From positions 1 through 17,914 of the forward strand of contig CAMHMW010000022.1 in assembly GCA_946186335.1 (NCBI GenBank): a stretch of 17,914 nt of DNA, given 5' to 3'. The stretch's first letter is position 1, and every line of letters starts with the position of its first letter. Positions 8,286-14,856 of the stretch are shown here, in pieces. The notes beneath the pieces were generated by a model. It saw nothing but the letters and a program-made list of their open reading frames with translations. It was not told the DNA's origin and searched no databases. A program made the translations under genes and the position numbers. This DNA is from an uncultured Candidatus Melainabacteria bacterium (GTDB lineage Bacteria > Cyanobacteriota > Vampirovibrionia > Gastranaerophilales > Gastranaerophilaceae).

Positions 8286-9383
8286 TTAAACCGCGAAACG
8301 GAAATGAACAAGATCTCCGTCTTGTACTACATAATCTTTTCCTTCTAAACGTGTAACCCCTTTTTCTTTGCAGGCATTATATGAACCCAGTTCAATAAAA
8401 TCTTTGCAAGGGGTAATCTCTGCTCTGATGAATCCCTTTTCAAAATCGGTATGGATAACACCTGCAGCCTGAGGAGCCTTAGTTCCCGCTGTTATAGTCC
8501 ACGCACGAACTTCCTTTTCTCCTGCCGTTATAAATGTTCTTAATTTTAAAAGGTTATAAACAGACTTAATCATTCTGTTAATTCCGCTGTCTTCGATACC
8601 GAGTTCTTTCAAATATTCTTCGGCTTCTTCTTTACCCAAATCAGCAAGTTCTTCTTCTATTTTTGCAGTAATCACAACCATTTCAGCACCGTGAGATTTT
8701 GCATATTCCTCAACTTTTTTGGTATAGTCATTCCCATCTTTTAAATCAAACTCTGAAACATTTGCACAATATATCACAGGCTTTGTAGAAAGAAGATTTA
8801 ATTGTTTAACAAGCGGAATTTCATCCCCTTCAAAATGTTCATTAATATCAATAAAGGTGCAATCGGAAAGAAGTTCAGTCAGTCTTTTTAAAACTTTATC
8901 TTCCAAAACAGCATCCTTGTCTCCGCCTTTAACAGTTTTTGCAATTCTTGCCTGACGGCGTTCAACTGATGCCATATCTGCTAACGCAAGTTCTGTATTT
9001 ATCGTTTCAATATCCGAAATCGGGTCAACCTTGCCTGCAACGTGAATCGTATTTTCATCATCGAAACATCTTACAACCTGAATTATCGCATCAACTTCTC
9101 TGATATTCTGCAAAAACTGGTTTCCAAGTCCTTCACCTTTACTTGCACCTTTTACAAGTCCTGCAATATCAACAAATTCAATTGCCGTCGGAATAATGAC
9201 ATCTGTTTTGCAAAGCTTTGCCAAAATTGGCAATCTCTCATCAGGTACATCTACAACCCCGATATTCGGCTCAATTGTGCAAAACGGATAATTTGCACTC
9301 TGTGCATTTCTTGCATTCGTTAAAGCGTTAAATAAAGTTGATTTCCCAACATTCGGTAATCCGACAATTCCTGTTCTTAACAT
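8286..9383 (-). CDS. ychF: redox-regulated ATPase/GTP-binding protein YchF
   Basis: YchF is a translation-factor-type P-loop NTPase of the Obg family (OLA1 in eukaryotes). It binds ribosomes, prefers ATP to GTP, and is linked to stress responses. The Walker A loop is GLPNVGKST (8-16), the G3 motif is DIAGLVKGA with Asp72, and the fourth motif is NVSE in place of NKxD, which is the feature behind its ATP preference. A coiled-coil segment and a C-terminal TGS domain (VIHTDFEKGFIRAE, ending in VVQDGDLVHFRFAV) follow. Its 365 residues match the family length. AAGGGGA precedes the ATG at a good spacing. The gene converges with the large GH13 gene, with only eight bases between the two stop codons and no room for a separate terminator. 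Confidence 0.96.
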   Translation of the reverse strand: MLRTGIVGLPNVGKSTLFNALTNARNAQSANYPFCTIEPNIGVVDVPDERLPILAKLCKTDVIIPTAIEFVDIAGLVKGASKGEGLGNQFLQNIREVDAIIQVVRCFDDENTIHVAGKVDPISDIETINTELALADMASVERRQARIAKTVKGGDKDAVLEDKVLKRLTELLSDCTFIDINEHFEGDEIPLVKQLNLLSTKPVIYCANVSEFDLKDGNDYTKKVEEYAKSHGAEMVVITAKIEEELADLGKEEAEEYLKELGIEDSGINRMIKSVYNLLKLRTFITAGEKEVRAWTITAGTKAPQAAGVIHTDFEKGFIRAEITPCKDFIELGSYNACKEKGVTRLEGKDYVVQDGDLVHFRFAV

Positions 9384-9415
9384 ATCTTTTCCCCTTTTCG
9401 GCTATCTATGGGAAT

Positions 9416-9424
9416 ATTATAACA
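9416..9424 (-). promoter_or_regulatory. extended -10 promoter of ychF
   Basis: TGTTATAAT on the - strand ends 32 bases before the ychF ATG. No good -35 box is seen. It is identical to the elements before the two GH13-type genes. Confidence 0.6.
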
Positions 9425-9440
9425 TAAAGAAAATTCCTTT

Positions 9441-9474
9441 AAAAATCAAAATCACACAGAGGCGCAACCCCGTG
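9441..9474 (-). terminator. possible terminator of the DUF475/TerC gene
   Basis: Two bases after the stop codon, CACGGGG (9468-9474 read on the - strand) can pair with CTCTGTG (9455-9461) over seven base pairs, two of them G-T, around a six-base loop. A T-rich tail (TGATTTTGATTTTT) follows. The hairpin is modest but correctly placed. It lies directly against the ychF promoter region. Confidence 0.45.
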
Positions 9475-9476
9475 AG

Positions 9477-10532
9477 TTAATTATCGGCGTTTTCCTGTTC
9501 TTTTAGTTTTTTATTATGTCTTATTGATGATACTAAGGCTGCCAAAATAAAGAATAACCCGATTCCGCCGGTTACAACCTCAGGTACTTCTTTAACCGTT
9601 GTAACAAGCATTATAATTGCCAAGGCCCCAATTGCCCAATGGGCGCCATGTTCAAGATATAAAAATTTTGCAAGCGTTTTCTTTTCAACAAGCAAAATAG
9701 TCAGCGACCTTACAAACATTGCCCCGATAGCAAGACCCATTGTAATAATAACAACATCACTACTCAGCGCAAATGCTCCCAAAACACCATCAAGAGAGAA
9801 TGATGCATCAATAAGTTCCAAATATATAAAACTTATCAGACCGGCACATTTTACTGCTCCGGCAACATTCTGAGCATTACGAATCTGTTCTCTTTTTTCA
9901 AGATAATGTGCAACCCCATCAATTGCAAGATAAGTAATTATACCTGCAATACCCGACATTATAACCGAGAGTTTATCTCCCTGAATATAATACTGAGTTA
10001 CTGATAATGCCAAAAGCGATATAATAATTTCAATTCCCCTTACATGGTCAAGATGTGCCAACGGAGCCTCAATCGGTTTAATCCAATGAACTTCTTTTTT
10101 ATGATTAAAGAAGTAATTAAGAAAGAGCATTATCAAAAACATCCCGCCAAAGGTAACTATGGGCGCATGCGTCGCCTGCAAATAACTTGCATACAACTGC
10201 GCGTTGCTTATTGCAATTTTTGTAACCGTTATAAGGTCTAAATGTGCAAAAATTGAAACGACAAGGACAGGGAATAAAAACCTCATCCCGAATACTGCAA
10301 TAATAATACCCCATGTCAGAAATCTGTGTCGCCATACGTGGGACATTTTTTCCAGTTTCATAGCATTTACAACGGCGTTATCGAATGACAAACTCGTTTC
10401 CAAAACAGCCAATACAAGGACAATAAATATTGAAGAAAGTCCTGACCCCGGATGAACATGCTCACCCCAAAAATACGCTCCGATAATACCGCCAATTGCT
10501 ACCAGATACGAACCTAAAAAATATTCCAACAT
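9477..10532 (-). CDS. DUF475 integral membrane protein, TerC superfamily
   Basis: This polytopic membrane protein has about nine hydrophobic segments and belongs to the DUF475 branch of the TerC superfamily. TerC relatives are linked to tellurite resistance and, in studied cases, to manganese export. Two related acidic motifs sit in hydrophobic segments, one per half: LETSLSFDNAVV near the N-terminus and LELIDASFSLDGVLGAF in the second half. This is the internal duplication expected for the superfamily, with Asp residues placed to bind a metal ion. I start it at the ATG at 10532 (351 residues), because GAGTGG lies five bases upstream and MLEYFLGSY matches the usual N-terminus. A GTG at 10541 would add three residues but has its purine-rich stretch too close. 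Several histidines (HVHPG, HRFL, LEHGAHW) could also be ligands. The substrate is unknown; metal homeostasis is the best inference. Confidence 0.88.
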   Translation of the reverse strand: MLEYFLGSYLVAIGGIIGAYFWGEHVHPGSGLSSIFIVLVLAVLETSLSFDNAVVNAMKLEKMSHVWRHRFLTWGIIIAVFGMRFLFPVLVVSIFAHLDLITVTKIAISNAQLYASYLQATHAPIVTFGGMFLIMLFLNYFFNHKKEVHWIKPIEAPLAHLDHVRGIEIIISLLALSVTQYYIQGDKLSVIMSGIAGIITYLAIDGVAHYLEKREQIRNAQNVAGAVKCAGLISFIYLELIDASFSLDGVLGAFALSSDVVIITMGLAIGAMFVRSLTILLVEKKTLAKFLYLEHGAHWAIGALAIIMLVTTVKEVPEVVTGGIGLFFILAALVSSIRHNKKLKEQENADN

Positions 10533-10620
10533 AAAAACCACTCTTTCTTATTATACAAATTATATAGTAACCTATAAACAGCGGTTAATGTATCCTATAA
10601 AAAGATTAGAAAATAAAAAA

Positions 10621-12909
10621 TTATTCTCTTTTTAACTCATAAACTCTGAAGTCACCGGGTTCTAGTTTGTCAAAATGAATACTGTCCATATCATCCATAT
10701 TATGCGGTTCAAAATCTTTTTCACCGATAATGTACTCTTTTACGAGTTTATAATCACTCGGTATAAAAATTTCTTTATCAAAAACAGGATAACCTTCAAC
10801 AATTTCTCTGTAATCTTCTCCTGTTGCCGCCGTTTTGGTAACCTTTTCGGTCGGATATTTATGATTTGAAACAATTAAATATGCCGTGTTCAACGGTTCT
10901 TTTGTAATAAGCCATGAGCTGAATCCGTCCTCATCGTCAACTATTATCTGTGCTTCACCGCCTGAGATGACCAAATTATTTTTAACAAAACGGTCTATCG
11001 CATCAAACTTTTTGAAAAATTCTTCATTTTCGGAACGTTTTAATGCGACTTCTTCCCCTATCGTATGTTCAGTCCCGCATTGAGTATAACTTTCATCCCC
11101 GTCAACATACATCATAGGGCGTTGTGCATATCTTCCGCCCGGTAAGAACTTATACTTAAACCATTTGTATAAAGCCCCGTTCTCACCGAGTTGTCCGGGA
11201 TATTGGTCTATTACGTGAAACTCTCCATCCTGATTATTGTAGGTTTTCAAAATTGAAAGCATACCGCCTTTTTTGAATTTGGAATTATAAACAGCAAGAT
11301 TTTGATTGTCATCCATAATCTTTTCCGGAGTTTTGTCAAACTGGGAAATAATATCATTTCCCCACAAAAGATCAAACTTCATATCCTGATGATATTCTTT
11401 CAAGTAGTTATCCCAAAGCATATATTCGGCTAAGGTTGCAAAATAAGGGAGTTTCTTTTTCATTGTTGAATTTAGTTTATTCAGAACATATCTTGGCGCA
11501 CGATAACTTATCGGCACTCCATTACGTTCAGACACCTCATCCACAACATGGTCAATATGATCAATTCTAAACCCGTCAAAATTGTAATCTTTTTGGAGTT
11601 TTTCCATACATTCAATAAACATTGAAATAACATCTTCATTGAACTTCCCGTTTTCAAGATTTACAAAATAATACGGAGTCTGGCAGTCAAGGTTTGCAAA
11701 GACTGTAACATCATCTCCCTTGTAATCGTAATGCTTAAACATCGGATAACCGCCGCATTCACTCATGCCGTCATAAACAGGAATTCCGGCAGAACACCAT
11801 GCACCTCCGGGTGCCGGCCATAAACCTTCATCCATAAGTGCCTGTATGGTATCTATCTGTTTTGTAATATCTTTTTCTTCTAATTTTTTGTTATCATTTC
11901 TAAATTCGTGAACTTTTGCGACAATTTCTCTCACTCTCTTTTGAATTTTTTGCTGATAAGATTTTTCAAGCATGGAATTTGAAAAATTCTTCTTGTGTTC
12001 ACTCATAATTCCTTCAAAATTGTTATACAATTCCTGAAAAGCAGGACTTAAATCACCGTCATTTCCTTTTAAGCGCTGGATATAAATATCTTTTACAATT
12101 TGAATATCATCCTCATCATTGTCTTTTGAAAGAAATTCCGCGACCTCATCAATTTTTGAAACTAATTGTTTTTGAAGTTCATTTATATCATACCAGCGGG
12201 CAACCTGCGGATTAGCAAGAACAAACTTCGAAAATCTGCCTGTCTGCGGAAGAATATCGTATATAACGGGGTGTCCCGCAAGCTGACAGAGTTCAATAAA
12301 AATCTGAACCTGTTTTTTTGCATCCATACCCGTGATTTCTTCAATATGAGAATCCTTTAATTTTGCGCTGACTTCGTTACTTTTCGGAAGATAAGCACAC
12401 CCGAATTCTCTAGGGTGAAAAGGTATAAGATAAACTGTTGTTGAATAAATTCCGTTTTCTTCATTACCTGTCGGCAAAACAAGAAGTTGCTTTAACCAGT
12501 CCATAAATTTGCCAGGCTCATTTGACTTGTTACCGTTCCCTAATGCCGCAAGGTTTATGAGTTTAATATCATGACCTTCCTTTTTAAACCAGTCGGAAGT
12601 CTTTTCACCTTTTCTTGCCAAAACACTTATCTGAGAATTTTTAAAATGAAATTTTCCGTCTTTAAATATTCCGTTTTGTGCCCATTTTTCTTCAAGAGCA
12701 TATAACGTTTCTTCGTTCGTTAATTCATCCAGTGCTTTTTGAAACGGATATGTTAAATAACCGTATTTCTGAATGTGCATTTTTAAATATTTCTTCCTGA
12801 TTTCAGGAATTTTGTCAAAGGAATATTCCGCCTTTAACTTTTCATAAATGGCATTCAATTCGGCATCTTTTAGTGTTTCTGACTCTCTTTTCTTGAACAA
12901 ATTAAACAT
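10621..12909 (-). CDS. divergent GH13-like (alpha-amylase superfamily) protein
   Basis: This 762-residue protein without a signal peptide has part of the GH13 motif set. The third barrel strand is HPVIYDILPQTGRF with Asp218. Region II is FDGFRIDHIDH with Arg448, Asp450 and His454, and region III is LAEYM with Glu495. These supply the usual nucleophile and acid/base at a normal spacing of 45 residues. The expected region IV, NHD, is absent: the nearest match is FHVIDQYPG with Asp568. Region I also lacks the usual Asn-His. A charged helical stretch (about residues 255-375, probably coiled coil) interrupts the barrel before region II, and the C-terminus (from about 650) is beta-rich. GGGAG precedes the ATG at a suitable spacing. 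It may be a transferase or an enzyme with altered catalysis acting on an internal glucan, like the 1372-residue GH13 protein nearby. A non-catalytic role is possible. Confidence 0.65.
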   Translation of the reverse strand: MFNLFKKRESETLKDAELNAIYEKLKAEYSFDKIPEIRKKYLKMHIQKYGYLTYPFQKALDELTNEETLYALEEKWAQNGIFKDGKFHFKNSQISVLARKGEKTSDWFKKEGHDIKLINLAALGNGNKSNEPGKFMDWLKQLLVLPTGNEENGIYSTTVYLIPFHPREFGCAYLPKSNEVSAKLKDSHIEEITGMDAKKQVQIFIELCQLAGHPVIYDILPQTGRFSKFVLANPQVARWYDINELQKQLVSKIDEVAEFLSKDNDEDDIQIVKDIYIQRLKGNDGDLSPAFQELYNNFEGIMSEHKKNFSNSMLEKSYQQKIQKRVREIVAKVHEFRNDNKKLEEKDITKQIDTIQALMDEGLWPAPGGAWCSAGIPVYDGMSECGGYPMFKHYDYKGDDVTVFANLDCQTPYYFVNLENGKFNEDVISMFIECMEKLQKDYNFDGFRIDHIDHVVDEVSERNGVPISYRAPRYVLNKLNSTMKKKLPYFATLAEYMLWDNYLKEYHQDMKFDLLWGNDIISQFDKTPEKIMDDNQNLAVYNSKFKKGGMLSILKTYNNQDGEFHVIDQYPGQLGENGALYKWFKYKFLPGGRYAQRPMMYVDGDESYTQCGTEHTIGEEVALKRSENEEFFKKFDAIDRFVKNNLVISGGEAQIIVDDEDGFSSWLITKEPLNTAYLIVSNHKYPTEKVTKTAATGEDYREIVEGYPVFDKEIFIPSDYKLVKEYIIGEKDFEPHNMDDMDSIHFDKLEPGDFRVYELKRE

Positions 12910-12931
12910 ATATGTCTCCCTATGTGAAAAG

Positions 12932-12940
12932 ATTATAACA
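12932..12940 (-). promoter_or_regulatory. extended -10 promoter of the divergent GH13-like gene
   Basis: TGTTATAAT on the - strand ends 22 bases before the ATG and leaves a leader of about 16 bases that contains the GGGAG site. It is the third copy of this nine-base element in the window, again in front of a gene start. Confidence 0.62.
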
Positions 12941-12973
12941 TGCTGAAAAATTAATTTAACAAAAACATTAAGA

Positions 12974-13000
12974 CAATATTACAAACCTGTTCAATATTAC
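12974..13000. repeat. CAATATTAC direct repeat upstream of the response regulator
   Basis: Two exact copies of CAATATTAC (12974-12982 and 12992-13000) are 18 bases apart, start to start, in the divergent gap between the GH13-like gene and the response regulator. Each contains the palindrome AATATT. Pairs of this kind often bind a dimeric regulator, and NarL-type proteins commonly bind tandem sites. Autoregulation is only a guess. Confidence 0.35.
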
Positions 13001-13088
13001 CCACCCGACTAATGGAATAAGGATTTTTAAGATATACATTAAAATTATAGATTTTAGCCGAATCGCATATTAATAGGGAGAGAAAAAC

Positions 13089-13766
13089 ATGACTACAACA
13101 GAAGTAAAAACAATTTCGATTATTATTGTTGAAGATTTTAAACTTACAAGAGTCGGGCTGAGATGCGCACTAAATACAAACCCCGATATAAATGTCATTG
13201 CAGAATGCGAAGATGCTGTTGAAGGGATAAAGCAGATAGAAAAACTAAAACCCGATGTTGTACTTATGGATTTGGGATTACCGACAATGAACGGTATTGA
13301 GGCAATGGTGAAAATCCGTGAATTTTCAAAAGATATAAAAATAATCGCACTAACATCACATGACAGAGGAGATGAAGTCGTTGCCGCACTGAGTTCGGGG
13401 GCGAACGCATATTGCCTTAAAGATATTGACCCGACAAAACTTGCTGAGGTAATCAGAGATGTCAATAACGGAGTTTGCTGGATAGATTCAGAGGTTTCAA
13501 AACTTGCCCTCAAATCAATTCCAAAAGTTGAAAATATCGGAGTTTTGACTAATCAGGCGGCAGAGCAGGTTAAAATTCCGCTGACGGAACGTGAATTTGA
13601 AGTACTTAAACACCTTGTTGCAGGAAAAAGTAATACCGAAATAGCAAAAGAACTCATTGTAAGTGTTCACACCGCAAAAGCACATGTTTGTTCCATTCTG
13701 CAAAAAATGTGCGTAAATGACAGAGTTCAGGCTGCGGTTAAGGCAGTTAAAGAAGGAATTGTATAA
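13089..13766 (+). CDS. orphan NarL/FixJ-family response regulator
   Basis: This 225-residue transcription factor of a two-component system has a receiver domain at about 10-125. It shows the acidic VEDF, the phosphorylation site VVLMDLGLP with Asp61, the switch Thr in ALTS, and Lys111 in YCLKD. The C-terminal LuxR-type helix-turn-helix begins at LTEREFEVLKHLVAG and contains NTEIAKELIVSVHTAKAHV, ending in RVQAAVKAVKEG. Length and layout are standard for the family. AGGGAG lies eight bases before the ATG. No histidine kinase gene is nearby, so the partner must be encoded elsewhere. The receiver sequence (EDFKLTRVGLR) reminds me of cyanobacterial NarL-type regulators, but this is from memory. 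The gene is divergent from the GH13-like gene and shares a 179-base gap with it. Confidence 0.93.
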   Translation: MTTTEVKTISIIIVEDFKLTRVGLRCALNTNPDINVIAECEDAVEGIKQIEKLKPDVVLMDLGLPTMNGIEAMVKIREFSKDIKIIALTSHDRGDEVVAALSSGANAYCLKDIDPTKLAEVIRDVNNGVCWIDSEVSKLALKSIPKVENIGVLTNQAAEQVKIPLTEREFEVLKHLVAGKSNTEIAKELIVSVHTAKAHVCSILQKMCVNDRVQAAVKAVKEGIV

Positions 13767-13781
13767 TCTTACAGGTAAACA

Positions 13782-13827
13782 GCGGAATTGCTTAATTTTA
13801 TTTATCAAAACTTTTAAGCAATTCTGC
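13782..13827. repeat. 14-bp hairpin spanning the 3' ends of the response regulator and maf
   Basis: GCGGAATTGCTTAA (13782-13795) pairs with TTAAGCAATTCTGC (13814-13827), 14 base pairs with one G-T and an 18-base loop. The right arm is inside the last codons of maf and the loop holds the maf stop codon. Neither strand has a U-run after the stem, so it is not a classical terminator. It may protect or end both convergent transcripts. Confidence 0.6.
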
Positions 13828-14367
13828 CACCAAACCTGACGGCAGACCGATTACATTATCCAAATCACCCTCTACTTTTTCAACATACCCGTCAGGTAGT
13901 TCCTGAATACCATAAGAACCTGCCTTATCAAACGGTTTGAAGTTTTCTATATAATATTTTATCTGTTCATCCGATAAATTTTTAAAGGTTACATAAGTGG
14001 TTTCCGATTTTATTTTAAATTCCAAAGATGGTGATTTTACAACAGCAACACCAGTTACAACAAAATGCGTTCTTCCGGAAAGCAATTTTAATGTATCATA
14101 GGCATCCTGTATGTCTTTTGGTTTGCCCAGAATTTTGTTATCAACAACAACTATGGTATCCGCACCTATAACCAGCGCCTCTGTATTTTGCCTTTTGGCA
14201 ACATCAAGCGCCTTATTATACGCCAAATCTTCCACAAAAGAATAAGAGAAATCCGTCTGTTCGTGTGGTTCCACATATTCAGACGGAATAATTTCATAAT
14301 CCAATTTTAGTTTTTTCAGAATATCGGCTCTTCTGGGAGATGAAGAGCCCAGGATAATTTTTCCCAT
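13798..14367 (-). CDS. maf: Maf family nucleoside triphosphate pyrophosphatase (probably dTTP/UTP type)
   Basis: Maf proteins hydrolyse nucleoside triphosphates to monophosphate and pyrophosphate. They act on dTTP, UTP and modified pyrimidines as house-cleaning enzymes and have been linked to septum formation and arrest of division. The N-terminal phosphate-binding motif is SSSPRR (8-13). The catalytic acidic motif is GADTIV with Asp70. LGKP, LSGRTH and AGSYGIQ follow in the usual order. The 189-residue length is typical. AGGAG lies eight bases before the ATG, directly behind a 10-bp hairpin. It lies 68 bases downstream of the 79-residue gene on the same strand, so the two may be cotranscribed. 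The motifs fit the YhdE-like dTTP/UTP subgroup better than the YceF m7GTP subgroup, with moderate certainty. Confidence 0.94.
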   Translation of the reverse strand: MGKIILGSSSPRRADILKKLKLDYEIIPSEYVEPHEQTDFSYSFVEDLAYNKALDVAKRQNTEALVIGADTIVVVDNKILGKPKDIQDAYDTLKLLSGRTHFVVTGVAVVKSPSLEFKIKSETTYVTFKNLSDEQIKYYIENFKPFDKAGSYGIQELPDGYVEKVEGDLDNVIGLPSGLVAELLKSFDK

Positions 14368-14382
14368 GTTGTGTTCTCCTTG

Positions 14383-14408
14383 CTGTTTTTATTTTCCGAT
14401 AAAAACAG
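14383..14408. repeat. 10-bp perfect hairpin beside the maf ribosome binding site
   Basis: CTGTTTTTAT (14383-14392) and ATAAAAACAG (14399-14408) are exact reverse complements with a six-base loop. On the maf strand the stem ends two bases before AGGAG. There is no U-run after it, so it may act on maf translation or mRNA processing more than on termination. Confidence 0.6.
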
Positions 14409-14435
14409 TCGCAGTTCAACACGAAAAACTATTTT

Positions 14436-14675
14436 CTAACGCTGTCCCATAGATCTCTGATAACGAGCGGTTCTTGCGTTAATAGCATAACATGCAATGT
14501 TCAGTCGCTGGCGAAGTTCAACCATATTACGCAAGGTTGCTGCGTAATCGTTCATCGCTTCGAGCATTTTATTCGGGTCAACCATTGATTCCGAATTGTC
14601 GTGGTTATCAACTTTTTCTTCCTGATATTTTTGTACCAACATCTTATCGATGTAGTCTTCTGCGCCTATTCCCAT
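14436..14675 (-). CDS. 79-residue protein of unknown function
   Basis: I do not recognise this protein. It is supported as a gene by a strong GGGAGGA ribosome binding site seven bases before the ATG, and by its place directly upstream of maf on the same strand. The product is soluble, with no membrane segment. An acidic, polar first half (EDYIDKMLVQKYQEEKVDN) is followed by a predicted helix rich in Asn, Arg, Leu and Ala, ending in a basic tail (INARTARYQRSMGQR). One cysteine lies in the second half. The acidic-then-basic helical layout could suit a small protein that binds another protein or nucleic acid, but nothing in the sequence decides this. The + strand frames over it lack ribosome binding sites. 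Confidence 0.75.
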   Translation of the reverse strand: MGIGAEDYIDKMLVQKYQEEKVDNHDNSESMVDPNKMLEAMNDYAATLRNMVELRQRLNIACYAINARTARYQRSMGQR

Positions 14676-14773
14676 GCAGAGTCCTCCCTATTGAATTGTA
14701 ATCATCCTGTTCCTAGTAAAAAATATTATCCTGAATATTCCTTATATTTTAATAAAGTATTTTTGTTATTAAT

Positions 14774-14825
14774 AATTGCCTATTTTATACAATTCATCTT
14801 TACATTTCGTTACAATTAGGCAATT
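14774..14825. repeat. 9-bp inverted repeat upstream of the threefold-repeat membrane protein gene
   Basis: AATTGCCTA (14774-14782) and TAGGCAATT (14817-14825) are exact reverse complements 34 bases apart, start of loop to end of loop. A TACAAT box (14811-14816, five of six bases of the -10 consensus) abuts the right arm. The layout suits an operator pair around a promoter of the downstream gene. Confidence 0.45.
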
Positions 14826-14856
14826 TCAAATCTTCACCCGTTTTGTCAAAATAGCT

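Noticed and set aside
13070..13513. 147-residue - strand open frame opposite the response regulator
   Set aside because: Serine- and phenylalanine-rich antisense shadow of a clearly recognised receiver domain, with no independent start signals.
14776..14856. N-terminal extension of the repeat membrane protein from a TTG at 14776
   Set aside because: The extra 27 residues would cover an inverted repeat and a -10-like box, lie outside the repeat unit, and have no ribosome binding site. ATG 14857 is preferred.
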